DNA of 64,000 nt from Alishewanella metallidurans (GTDB taxonomy: Bacteria > Pseudomonadota > Gammaproteobacteria > Enterobacterales > Alteromonadaceae): the NCBI RefSeq assembly GCF_036983985.1, contig NZ_JALAHQ010000002.1, positions 372,001 to 436,000 of the forward strand, given 5' to 3'. A model generated the notes under the pieces. That model saw only the letters and a list, made by a program, of their open reading frames with translations. It was not told the DNA's origin and ran no database searches. Below are positions 26,965-35,692 of this stretch, piece after piece (position 1 is the first letter of the stretch; every line of letters begins with the position of its first letter). The translations under genes were made by a program, and so were the position numbers.

Positions 26965-28071
26965 GTGAGAAGTCGCGGCGATTTGCGCATTATGGAAGTT
27001 GTACAGAGTTTGGGGAAAGGTGGTCGCACGGTAAGGTTTTACGATACCGTGAATGCGCTTAGTCAGTCAGGCTACCAGGTTATTGCTGTTTGTTTTAGCC
27101 CATTTGAAACACACCCGTCTGCCACAGAAAATGTGTATCTTAAAAGAGGCAAAGGTAAAAGCGTTGCGTTAATTTGGCAACTGGTTAAATTAATTCGTAA
27201 ATATAACATCGACATAGTCCATGCACACTGCGAATCTAGCCAATTATATGCGGGATTAGCGGCAAAACTGTGCCGAATACCTGCAGTAGGTACATTTCAT
27301 CGCTCTAGGCTTGAATGTTACAACCCGTCCCTTTGTAATAGCTTTATCAACTTTGCACTATCACACTCAATTGCCGTCTCTGAAGACCGCTTAAAGCGCC
27401 TGACTAACACTATGGGGTTACCAGAGAATCGGTGTAGTGTCGTTTATGGTGGTACTGCTTTTCTATCTATTCCACCTCGCAACAAAGCGCAAGCCAGAGC
27501 TGAGCTCAATATAGCTGACGAAGGTAAAATATTACTTAGCATTGGTCATTTAGGCGAAATTAAAGGGCATCAAGATACGTTACGTGCGCTTGCATTACTA
27601 AATCGGTCGAATGTTTTTCTTTATATAGCAGGCACAGGTAGTGAGCAAGAACGTGTTAAATTAATAGAGCTTAGCGCTCGGCTGAACCTAGAAAAGCAGG
27701 TGACGTTTCTTGGCCAAATAACCGATAGCGCGCAGTGGCTTGACGCCTGTGATATTTTTGTTCAACCCTCTCACGAAGAAGCTTTTGGTTTAGTATTTAT
27801 TGAAGCTGGTGCTAGGCGAAAACCTGTCGTTGCTACCCATGTTGGTGGAATTAAAGAAATTATACAGCACGGCGAAACGGGGTTGTTAGTGCAACCAGCA
27901 TCGCCACAGCAACTAGCTGATAATTTAACTAGGCTACTCGATAATGAACAGTTATGTCAGAATATGGCTGACGCCGGCTATATTCGTGTACAGCAAATAT
28001 TCTCTATTCGGGCAATGACTGACAGCTATCAGGCTATTTTTAATCAACTTTTGCAAAAAGAAGGATCTTAA
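26965..28071 (+). CDS. Glycosyltransferase family 4
   Basis: A 368-residue GT-B enzyme with V-Q-S-L-G-K-G-G-R-T-V-R-F at the N-terminus and the donor motif S-H-E-E-A-F-G-L-V-F-I-E-A-G-A-R-R near residue 272. The start is GTG, preceded by an AGGGAGAG purine run; no better ATG exists before the glycine-rich loop. It heads a plus-strand operon of four genes ending in prsK. Like its divergent neighbour it probably adds a sugar to the EPS repeat unit. Confidence 0.88.
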   Translation: MRSRGDLRIMEVVQSLGKGGRTVRFYDTVNALSQSGYQVIAVCFSPFETHPSATENVYLKRGKGKSVALIWQLVKLIRKYNIDIVHAHCESSQLYAGLAAKLCRIPAVGTFHRSRLECYNPSLCNSFINFALSHSIAVSEDRLKRLTNTMGLPENRCSVVYGGTAFLSIPPRNKAQARAELNIADEGKILLSIGHLGEIKGHQDTLRALALLNRSNVFLYIAGTGSEQERVKLIELSARLNLEKQVTFLGQITDSAQWLDACDIFVQPSHEEAFGLVFIEAGARRKPVVATHVGGIKEIIQHGETGLLVQPASPQQLADNLTRLLDNEQLCQNMADAGYIRVQQIFSIRAMTDSYQAIFNQLLQKEGS

Positions 28072-28073
28072 TC

Positions 28074-29081
28074 ATGTTGCAAGCCCGTGTTACTGTAGTA
28101 ATAAGCCCTCGTGACCGCTACTCGGGTATTATCGAATGTATTGAAAATCTTTATCTGTGCACACCTGAACCCTTTGTTTTAAAGGTATTAGATCTTGATT
28201 ACCCTACACACCTTAAAAGCCAGCTCTATTCACTTCTTCGCAATAAATCTAACGCAGAAGTAATAGAATTAGGTTTGATTATTCCTATGGACGCGCTTAA
28301 TCAGGTACGCGACAGTATAACCACACCTTATACCATGCTGTTAGATAATGACTCTAATGTTACACCCAATTGGTTAGAGCCTCTTATCGACACAGCAGAA
28401 TCAACAGGTGCAGCGGTTGTTAACCCATTAACGTTAGAGAAAGAAGGCGTTGATGAAGGTGCATTACTGCGCAATCATTTATACACTAACGCAGTGCAAC
28501 TAGTTGATGTAAATGGTAAAGACTATATCATTGAGCATAAGTCTTATCGACGTGCCTTGCCTAATGATATTCCCCAGCAAGTTGCACCAAGCGATATGTT
28601 TGAATTACACGGCGTGTTATTTCTAACTAAAGCCCTGCAACAAATAGAACTCCCCTCAATGGTTATTCGTGAGCATATCGATATTGGTATTCAACTACGT
28701 CAGCTAGGTTATAAAATATTAAGCCAACCCAAATCGGTTATTATTTTTGATAACTTAGGTACCCGCATGAGTTGGTTCGATATTCGTTTTTTCTTTTTCC
28801 GTTGGAACTCATCATTAACTTATAACTCATCACGGCTTTTCGAGCAGCGTTGGCACTACAACTTTTATGCGGAACAAGCGATGTATCATTGGGTGTTTCG
28901 TCGTAAAGTATTTTTACTTTGCCGTTGGTTACACATACCCATTTCGTTAAGTAACAAAGTGGTAAGATTAGTCGCTAAAGTTAAAACACTATTCAAGCCG
29001 GTTTGGAACCCACTATCAAACCCCGATGCAACGGCGCGCCCTGCTGCAATTGAGCAATTTAACCGTCAAGTACAGAGTTAA
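28074..29081 (+). CDS. Glycosyltransferase family 2-like protein
   Basis: A 335-residue protein with a GT-A-like N-terminal half: V-T-V-V-I-S-P-R-D-R at the start and L-L-D-N-D-S-N-V-T-P-N-W around residue 92 as the likely metal site. After a V-R/I-R-E-H-I-D segment, the C-terminal 100 residues are rich in aromatic and basic residues without clear membrane helices. It starts two bases after the preceding GT4 stop. The donor and acceptor are unknown; the family call rests on the D-x-D-like motif and context. Confidence 0.75.
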   Translation: MLQARVTVVISPRDRYSGIIECIENLYLCTPEPFVLKVLDLDYPTHLKSQLYSLLRNKSNAEVIELGLIIPMDALNQVRDSITTPYTMLLDNDSNVTPNWLEPLIDTAESTGAAVVNPLTLEKEGVDEGALLRNHLYTNAVQLVDVNGKDYIIEHKSYRRALPNDIPQQVAPSDMFELHGVLFLTKALQQIELPSMVIREHIDIGIQLRQLGYKILSQPKSVIIFDNLGTRMSWFDIRFFFFRWNSSLTYNSSRLFEQRWHYNFYAEQAMYHWVFRRKVFLLCRWLHIPISLSNKVVRLVAKVKTLFKPVWNPLSNPDATARPAAIEQFNRQVQS

Positions 29082-29088
29082 TAAACCT

Positions 29089-29850
29089 ATGCGATTATTT
29101 AGTTATGCTTTAACGCTGTACGCGCTAGTAGTAGGCCATTCGGTTATGGCCGTTAATTTACCCGAGCATATAAAAAACATTAAACCCTCTATTGTTGCGA
29201 TAGGTTTGATGAACCCTACGGCATCACCGCGTATTCAACTACTCGGTACGGGTTTTGTGGTGGGTAACGGCAAGCAGGTCGCTACTAATTTCCATGTTGT
29301 TGCCAAGCGCGCCGACACCACTAAGCTAGAACAATATGTTGTGTTATCAGGCCAAGGTGAAAAAATTGAAGTACATCCGGTATTACAAACTAGCGAAGAC
29401 ATAGCCCACGATATCGCCCTACTTTCTATTGAAAAAGCTTTACCAGCGTTACGTTTAGCACAAGGCGCAATGCTAGCTGAAGGCAGCACTATTAGCTTCA
29501 CCGGTTATCCTATAACGTCAATACTTGGGCTTTATCCAGCAACGCATCAAGGTATTATTGCTGCCCATACACCGGTTGTTATTCCAGCTCAAAATTCCAA
29601 AGAATTACAAACACGAACCATACGAGCATTAAAAGAGCCCTATTTAGTATACCAACTTGATGCTACGGCTTATCCGGGTAATAGCGGTAGCCCTTTGTTT
29701 TCGCTAGACGATGGCAAAGTGATAGCTATTATCAATCGAGTGCATGTTAAATCGACTAAGGAAGCGGTGCTGTCTAACCCTAGCGGTATTACCTATGCAA
29801 TTCCGGTTAATTATTTACAAATATTATTAGAGAGCAGTAATAAATCTTGA
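29089..29850 (+). CDS. Secreted trypsin-like serine protease (S1C type)
   Basis: A 253-residue periplasmic protease. The signal peptide covers residues 1-21 (L-V-V-G-H-S-V-M-A). The catalytic triad is visible: His in T-N-F-H-V-V-A, Asp in A-H-D-I-A-L-L and Ser in Y-P-G-N-S-G-S-P-L-F. There is no PDZ domain, unlike DegP or DegS. It starts eight bases after a glycosyltransferase gene and its stop overlaps the TTG start of prsK, so its output is translationally tied to that kinase. It may process PEP-CTERM or EPS proteins, or make a signal for PrsK. Confidence 0.88.
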   Translation: MRLFSYALTLYALVVGHSVMAVNLPEHIKNIKPSIVAIGLMNPTASPRIQLLGTGFVVGNGKQVATNFHVVAKRADTTKLEQYVVLSGQGEKIEVHPVLQTSEDIAHDIALLSIEKALPALRLAQGAMLAEGSTISFTGYPITSILGLYPATHQGIIAAHTPVVIPAQNSKELQTRTIRALKEPYLVYQLDATAYPGNSGSPLFSLDDGKVIAIINRVHVKSTKEAVLSNPSGITYAIPVNYLQILLESSNKS

Positions 29851-31901
29851 ACGAAAATAGCGTTGATTTGGTATTAAATATAAGCGCTATCGGCTTTGGT
29901 TTAGCCATATGCTGTTACTTGTTTTTATTTTTGTTGTTATTAACTGACAAGGCAGCAAATAGAACTAAGAGCTTATTACTTACTTTTGCCACGGCTCAAG
30001 TTGTTTGGGCGGCATTTTACTTATTTTTTAGCAATCAACCTTTTATTAGTGCTAACTCGGTTGTTATTGAATCGGTACGTCATGCTGTGTTGCTGTTATT
30101 GCTGTTTTCTTGTCTAAGCAACAGCAATAAGCATTGGCGGCCATTTTTAAGCCAAACTCCGGTGAAATTAATGCTACTTGGCATATTCATTTGGGTTGGC
30201 GTAAACATTTTTATTTCGCTCGATAGCAGCGTTACGTTTAGTATTAATTTATTGCTTTGTATCGGCCAACTAGCATTGCTTGAGGCACTGTATCGCCAAG
30301 CTGGTCGCTTTGTCTGGCAGTTTAAACCACTCGTACTTGGGCTGGGTTCACTAATACTGTACGACTTTATTCTGCTGGCTGAGGCCGCCCTATTTAGCCG
30401 TATTGATCCAGAACTTTGGGCCGCTCGCGGCTATATCGCCGTATTGGTATTACCGTTATTAGTTATCGCTATTCGCCGTATTCGTTCCTGGGAAATTAAC
30501 GTTTATGTGTCCAGAGAGATTGTTGTCAACAGCACCATCGTTTTACTGGCCGGTATTTATCTTAGTGCGCTCGCTTTAGCTGGTTTTTCGATCAAGTTAT
30601 TTGATCTTAGTTGGAGTGGTTTAATACAGGCGGTATTTGTTGCGGCCGGTTTTTTGCTGCTTGGTGTAGTTGCGCTATCAGGTAAAATACGCCGTAAATT
30701 TAAGGTGTATATTGAAAAAAACTTCTACGCTAATAAGTTTGATTACCGCAGCAAATGGCTAAACCTTACTCAATATTTAAAATCAATAAAACTACAACAA
30801 GATATTGATTATAAATCATATTTGACAGCATGGCTTAGTGCTACCGGCTATCAACGTGGTGCATTAGTTAGGGTGTTTACGCCAGAGCAATTACAACCTC
30901 TTGCCTATATTCACCGAGAAGCGGTTAACCCAGACGAACTGAGTTTACTAACCCAATACTGCCTAAGTTATATTCGACCTGGTTGGATCACTGACTTGTC
31001 GGATACCAATGATAGCTTCGTGCAATTTAAAGCTAATAAGCTAATCGATGGCCATCTTATTATCCCCATTTATGACGAGCAGCAGTTATGGGGCTTGTGT
31101 ATTATTAATACTCCTAATTCTGAGCGCTTAAAGCTTAACTGGGAACTAAGAGATTACCTCACCATTATCACTGAGCAAATAGGTAGCCATTTGCTACTAA
31201 CTCAGGCGAGTAAAGCGTTAAGTGAAAATGCGCAATTTGCGGCTTTTAGTAGAATGTCAGCGTTTGTGGTACACGATTTAAAAAATGTAAAAGCGCAATT
31301 AGATTTACTGCTAAATAATAGTAAAAAGCATATGCAAAACCCTGAGTTTATTGCCGATAGTTTTGACACGCTGGCAGCGATGCAACAACGGCTTGGTAAT
31401 ATGCTATTACAATTAACGGATAAACGTACAGACACCAACACTAGCAGTCGGTTTTCTGCAGCTGATGAGCTAGAGCAGGTTATTACGCTAAAATGTGCAG
31501 TAAAGGCGCCAGTACCCACATTACAAATTAAACAAAACGGCATCTTGTCGCTAGATAAAGAACGCTTTAGTAGTGTGCTTTATCATCTAATTGACAACGC
31601 GCAACATGCAACGCCCGACAGCGGCTCAGTATCTATCACGGTAGATGTAACCGACGATACGTTATGCCCAATGCTATGTATTAGTATCGCTGACACCGGT
31701 TGCGGTATGAGTGAAAGGTTTATTCGCCAACGGCTATTTAAACCCTTTGACACCACTAAGGGTAACTCTGGAATGGGTATAGGTGCTTATGATGCACTGC
31801 AGTTTGCCCAACAGCATCAGGGGCAGCTTATTGTTACTAGTATTGAAGGAGCAGGTAGTTGTTTTATATTAAAACTACCTATAGCTACGTCAAGCAATTA
31901 G
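29847..31901 (+). CDS. prsK: PEP-CTERM system sensor histidine kinase PrsK
   Basis: A 684-residue membrane kinase. About nine helices fill the first 280 residues, followed by a GAF-like domain (about 300-450) and the kinase core. The phosphoacceptor region is V-V-H-D-L-K-N-V-K-A-Q (about residue 475), then the N box D-N-A-Q-H-A, G1 box D-T-G-C-G-M-S and G2 box G-N-S-G-M-G-I-G-A. H-D-L-K-N in place of H-E-(I/L)-R-x-P is typical of PrsK. The start is TTG within the upstream TTGA. It should phosphorylate the sigma-54 activator PrsR, which usually follows it but is absent here. Confidence 0.93.
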   Translation: MNENSVDLVLNISAIGFGLAICCYLFLFLLLLTDKAANRTKSLLLTFATAQVVWAAFYLFFSNQPFISANSVVIESVRHAVLLLLLFSCLSNSNKHWRPFLSQTPVKLMLLGIFIWVGVNIFISLDSSVTFSINLLLCIGQLALLEALYRQAGRFVWQFKPLVLGLGSLILYDFILLAEAALFSRIDPELWAARGYIAVLVLPLLVIAIRRIRSWEINVYVSREIVVNSTIVLLAGIYLSALALAGFSIKLFDLSWSGLIQAVFVAAGFLLLGVVALSGKIRRKFKVYIEKNFYANKFDYRSKWLNLTQYLKSIKLQQDIDYKSYLTAWLSATGYQRGALVRVFTPEQLQPLAYIHREAVNPDELSLLTQYCLSYIRPGWITDLSDTNDSFVQFKANKLIDGHLIIPIYDEQQLWGLCIINTPNSERLKLNWELRDYLTIITEQIGSHLLLTQASKALSENAQFAAFSRMSAFVVHDLKNVKAQLDLLLNNSKKHMQNPEFIADSFDTLAAMQQRLGNMLLQLTDKRTDTNTSSRFSAADELEQVITLKCAVKAPVPTLQIKQNGILSLDKERFSSVLYHLIDNAQHATPDSGSVSITVDVTDDTLCPMLCISIADTGCGMSERFIRQRLFKPFDTTKGNSGMGIGAYDALQFAQQHQGQLIVTSIEGAGSCFILKLPIATSSN

Positions 31902-31939
31902 CGCTGCCAGTGTTATAAAACAGGCGGCGTTAATTCATT

Positions 31940-32440
31940 TTAGCTACCCGATATACTTTGTTTAGCTAGGCTTTTTAATTGTTCGCCTGTAAGCCGATTA
32001 ATGCGCCAATCATCTAGCATTACCGCGCCTTGTGCCTGATAAAAATCAATAGCGCTTTGGTTCCAATCAAGCACTGACCACTCTAACCTACCGCAGCCCC
32101 GCTCTACTGCTAACTTTGCCAGATAACTGAGTAACGCTTTACCTAAACCTTTACCACGGTATTCTGGGGCAACAAATAAATCCTCTAGGTAAATACCCGG
32201 TTTTGCTAAAAAGGTTGAGTAGTTATGAAAAAACAGAGCAAAACCTGCAGCTTGCTGCTGATATTCTGCAATCAGTACTTCTGCAAAGCGTTTTTCACCA
32301 AACAGCGTATTAGTTAGGGTTTCTTCGGTTGCAATCACCTGATCGGTTAGTTTTTCATACTCAGCTAAACCCTGAATAAAAGCCAATATTTTTGGTATAT
32401 CCTTAAGCTCAGCTAAGCGTATTTTAATATTATGTGACAT
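31940..32440 (-). CDS. GNAT N-acetyltransferase, diamine acetyltransferase-like
   Basis: A 166-residue GNAT protein. The acetyl-CoA loop is L-F-V-A-P-E-Y-R-G-K-G-L-G-K-A-L-L (about residue 87-103), followed by W-N-Q-S-A-I-D-F-Y-Q-A-Q-G-A. The layout resembles spermidine/spermine N1-acetyltransferase and thialysine acetyltransferase, so a small amine substrate is likely. It is convergent with prsK (38 bases apart) and lies outside the EPS locus in function. Confidence 0.85.
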   Translation of the reverse strand: MSHNIKIRLAELKDIPKILAFIQGLAEYEKLTDQVIATEETLTNTLFGEKRFAEVLIAEYQQQAAGFALFFHNYSTFLAKPGIYLEDLFVAPEYRGKGLGKALLSYLAKLAVERGCGRLEWSVLDWNQSAIDFYQAQGAVMLDDWRINRLTGEQLKSLAKQSISGS

Positions 32441-32451
32441 AAGGTTTCCTT

Positions 32452-32491
32452 AAAATAAACACGCCGGCGGTGTATTTAACCCAGCCGGCGT
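32452..32491 (-). terminator. Rho-independent terminator after fadE
   Basis: On the minus strand, ACGCCGGC/GCCGGCGT pairs over 8 bp with a 15-base loop, followed by GTTTATTTT. It lies 19 bases after the fadE stop. Confidence 0.75.
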
Positions 32492-32509
32492 TTAACAAAA
32501 GCAGTTTAT

Positions 32510-34825
32510 TTAAACTACTTCAGCTGATGTTATACCCATAGCTTCTAATGTACCGGCTTTAAAGCTATCAACACTAATCGCGTTAAAACGTAGTTTATTC
32601 ATTTTGGTTAATTGCTCTGCTTCTGCGACGTTAATAACCTCAGCAGCTAAAGCTTGCTCGATGGTTTGCAACAAAGGCTGCTTGCGTGGCAAGGTGCCAG
32701 CGCGCTGCGCTTGGTAAATTTTCTTCATTAATGGCTGAGCAGCATACATAGCAATAAACGCATTTTCCATTAAACCAGTTGGGTCTTGCTCATCTTCGCC
32801 GATATAACACAAGTGAGTAATACGATCGCGCACCACGCCAGGTTTTGATAGCGCTTCGCAAATTTGCACAGCGATAGTATCGTTTGGCATTTTATAGCCT
32901 ATACCAAATGGGAAGATTAAGGTACGTAACAATCTGGCTACAACCCGATTAGGGAAGTTGACAAAGAAGCCATCAAATGCACGGCCTATTTCAAATAAGG
33001 CGCGCTGCAAGTTGTAATGAACAAACGGTAAATCACCTTGCTGACGGCCATTATCTTCATAAAACTTCAATACCGCTGAGGCAATATACAGCTGGCTTAA
33101 TACATCGGCCAAGCGTGCTGACAACATCTCTCGACGTTTTAATTCTCCGCCCAAAATTAGCATTGAAAAGTCTGCACTTAACGCCAATGCACGGCTCATT
33201 CGGCTTAACTGTTTATAGTATTTTGCTGTTTCACCTGATACTGGTGCAGAGTTAAATGCGCCTACGGTTAACCCCTGCCATAAGGCACCAAAGGTATTAC
33301 TCAACGCAAAACCAATATGCTTTAGTAATAAACTATCAAACTGCTTTAAGCCTTGCTCAGCATCAGGATTAGCCGCTGCTTCCAGTTCAGCCAATACGTA
33401 AGGATGACACCGCGTTGCTCCCTGACCAAAAATCATCAGGTTACGGGTTAAAATATTGGCGCCTTCTACCGTAATTGAAATAGGAATACCCATATAACCA
33501 TGCGCTAGGTAATTTTTCGGCCCGCATTGAATAGCTTTACCGGCATGAATATCAAAGGCATCATTCATTAACGTGCGCGACATTTCTGTCATATGGTATT
33601 TGGCAATAGCGGTTACTACGCTTGGGCTAAGTTTCATATCAATAGCACCTGCGGTCATTACTCGCATTGCTTCTAGGCCGTAGGTTAAACCACCAATACG
33701 AGCTAAAGCCTCTTGCACACCTTCAAACTTGCCAATTGACATACCAAATTGCTGTCGCACATAACCGTAAGCACCTGTCATACGCGTGGCGATATGGCCG
33801 GTTGCAGTGGCCAATGCCGGCAAACTAATGCCGCGCCCAGCAGATAAACACTCTACCAGCATACGCCAGCCACGTCCGGCATACTCTGGCCCACCAATAA
33901 TCCAATCTAGCGGAATAAATACGTCTTTACCGTAGGTCGTGCCGTTCATAAATGCCATATTCATTGGGAAATGCCGATCACCAATTTCAACACCCTCATG
34001 GCTCGTTGGGATCAGCGCACAGGTAATGCCTAATTCGTCTTTGTCACCTAACAAATGCTCAGGATCGTATAGTTTAAAGGCTAAACCAAGTACCGTAGCC
34101 ACAGGGGCTAAGGTGATATAACGCTTATCCCAGTTAAGCCGAATACCCAGCACTTCTTTGCCGTCATGTATACCATTGCATACCACACCCGTGTCGGGAA
34201 TACTGCCAGCATCAGAACCAGCTTCAGGGCCCGTTAGCGCAAAACACGGTACGTCAGTACCATTAGCTAAAGTGGGTAACCACTGATCTTTTTGTGCTTG
34301 CGTACCATAGTGCATTAATAGCTCACCAGGGCCTAACGAGTTCGGCACCATTATAGTAACCGCGGCAGTTAAGCTACGCGTGGCAATACGTGACACTATG
34401 GTTGAGTTGGCAATAGCCGAAAACTCTCTACCGCCATAGGCTTTAGGAATAATCATCGCAAAAAAGCCTTCGCGTTTGATAAAATCCCATACCTCTTTGG
34501 GTAAATCGCGCTGCTCTTGTACAATTTTATAATCATCAAGCATCTTCAACAGCGTTTCTACTTGGTTATTCATAAACGCTTGCTCAGCAGAGTTTAGCTC
34601 TGCCTTAGGGAAGCTATGCAACTTATGCCAGTCTGGCTTGCCCTGAAATAAATCACCATCCCACCACACATCCCCAGCTTCCATTGCTTCACGCTCGGTA
34701 TCAGATAGCGGCGGCAGTATTTTTTTAAATACCGCAAAAATAGGTTTAGTAATTAAACTGCGGCGAATATCCGCCACACCAAAAATTATCGCAAGGGCAA
34801 CGACTAAGATTAATAGCACTAACAT
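32510..34825 (-). CDS. fadE: Acyl-CoA dehydrogenase FadE
   Basis: A 771-residue protein, close to the length of E. coli FadE (814). It begins with a hydrophobic membrane segment (L-V-L-L-I-L-V-V-A-L-A-I-I-F-G) and carries the acyl-CoA dehydrogenase N, middle and C domains between about residues 80 and 500, with F-A-L-T-G-P-E-A-G-S-D-A and V-E-G-A-N-I-L-T-R-N. The C-terminal DUF1974-type extension follows. It catalyses the first step of fatty acid beta-oxidation. The ATG has GAAGGAAGG upstream and lies one base after the TetR gene stop; the two form an operon. Confidence 0.95.
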   Translation of the reverse strand: MLVLLILVVALAIIFGVADIRRSLITKPIFAVFKKILPPLSDTEREAMEAGDVWWDGDLFQGKPDWHKLHSFPKAELNSAEQAFMNNQVETLLKMLDDYKIVQEQRDLPKEVWDFIKREGFFAMIIPKAYGGREFSAIANSTIVSRIATRSLTAAVTIMVPNSLGPGELLMHYGTQAQKDQWLPTLANGTDVPCFALTGPEAGSDAGSIPDTGVVCNGIHDGKEVLGIRLNWDKRYITLAPVATVLGLAFKLYDPEHLLGDKDELGITCALIPTSHEGVEIGDRHFPMNMAFMNGTTYGKDVFIPLDWIIGGPEYAGRGWRMLVECLSAGRGISLPALATATGHIATRMTGAYGYVRQQFGMSIGKFEGVQEALARIGGLTYGLEAMRVMTAGAIDMKLSPSVVTAIAKYHMTEMSRTLMNDAFDIHAGKAIQCGPKNYLAHGYMGIPISITVEGANILTRNLMIFGQGATRCHPYVLAELEAAANPDAEQGLKQFDSLLLKHIGFALSNTFGALWQGLTVGAFNSAPVSGETAKYYKQLSRMSRALALSADFSMLILGGELKRREMLSARLADVLSQLYIASAVLKFYEDNGRQQGDLPFVHYNLQRALFEIGRAFDGFFVNFPNRVVARLLRTLIFPFGIGYKMPNDTIAVQICEALSKPGVVRDRITHLCYIGEDEQDPTGLMENAFIAMYAAQPLMKKIYQAQRAGTLPRKQPLLQTIEQALAAEVINVAEAEQLTKMNKLRFNAISVDSFKAGTLEAMGITSAEVV

Positions 34826-34826
34826 A

Positions 34827-35513
34827 TTACCTTCCTTCACTCGCCAACATAGGCGCGGTTTGACTGATATGAGCAACTTGGGGTACAGGTGCAGCTATCG
34901 CTGCAGACAAATACGGTAACAAGCGTAAAATTACGCCTTCAATATCTACTTTTTCATTAAAATCAGCTTCAGCAATTTCGGCTAATGCTTCGTTAGATGC
35001 CATGGTAAACACCACAGTACCCAGTGAAAAATGTAAGCGCCAGAACAGTTCACTGGCCGGTAAATCTGGGCAAGCTTGTTGTACTAGCTGTACTAGCTTA
35101 TCTAACACTCGGCCATAGTTTTGGTTGAAAAACCAACGCAAATGTCCTTGTACATCGGTATACCCTCTGCCTAATAGCTGCAAAAATATACGAGTACCAT
35201 TTTGATGCACCTTATTTAACTCGAGTAACGGTTTAACAAATACTGATAACACCTGAGCTAAACTATTGGGCTGACGTGTTGCCAGCAAACGGGTAAATTC
35301 TTGATCTAACCTTGGCATTAACACTAATAAATAGCGTTGCAACACCGCTTGGATCAGCTCTTTTTTTGAACCGAAATGGTAATTAACCGATGCTAAATTC
35401 ACTTCGGCCAAGCTAGTAATTTGCCGCAGCGATGTGTCATTAAAGCCGGTTTCGGCAAATAAATTTTGCGCCGCATCAAGAATTTTATGTTGGGTACTGT
35501 GTTTACTTGCCAT
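34827..35513 (-). CDS. TetR family regulator, PsrA-like
   Basis: A 228-residue repressor. The helix-turn-helix region is T-S-L-R-Q-I-T-S-L-A-E-V-N-L-A-S-V-N-Y-H-F-G-S-K-K-E-L (residues 27-53), and the C-terminal half is a ligand-binding helical domain. Position just ahead of fadE and the operator-like repeats upstream suggest a PsrA-type fatty-acid-responsive repressor, released by long-chain fatty acids or acyl-CoA. The ATG is chosen; a TTG two codons earlier is open. It probably represses its own operon. Confidence 0.88.
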   Translation of the reverse strand: MASKHSTQHKILDAAQNLFAETGFNDTSLRQITSLAEVNLASVNYHFGSKKELIQAVLQRYLLVLMPRLDQEFTRLLATRQPNSLAQVLSVFVKPLLELNKVHQNGTRIFLQLLGRGYTDVQGHLRWFFNQNYGRVLDKLVQLVQQACPDLPASELFWRLHFSLGTVVFTMASNEALAEIAEADFNEKVDIEGVILRLLPYLSAAIAAPVPQVAHISQTAPMLASEGR

Positions 35514-35529
35514 ATTCAAACCATCAATT

Positions 35530-35556
35530 TAAACACCTGTTTGAAATGTACGTTTG
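35530..35556. promoter_or_regulatory. Two overlapping PsrA-like operators
   Basis: TAAAC-ACCT-GTTTG and GAAAT-GTAC-GTTTG lie head to tail, sharing one base. They resemble the PsrA consensus (G/C)AAAC-N2-4-GTTT(G/C), with one mismatch in the first and two in the second. They sit 17 to 43 bases before the start of the TetR gene, a natural place for autoregulation. Confidence 0.55.
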
Positions 35557-35640
35557 AATTAAAACACTGTCAAGTAGCAAACAGCAATCTGGTCGTACCT
35601 GAACGAATTTAGTGTTGCTTTAGCTGACTTACTCGCAATA

Positions 35641-35675
35641 AAAAAGGGTTACAGCATATTTGCTATAACCCTTTT
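35641..35675 (-). terminator. Rho-independent terminator after S9 peptidase gene
   Basis: On the minus strand GGGTTATAGCA pairs with TGCTGTAACCC with one mismatch and a short loop, flanked by A and T runs (AAAA before, TTTTT after). It lies about 20 bases after the peptidase stop. Confidence 0.85.
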
Positions 35676-35692
35676 CAGTTAGTTCATTGTAG

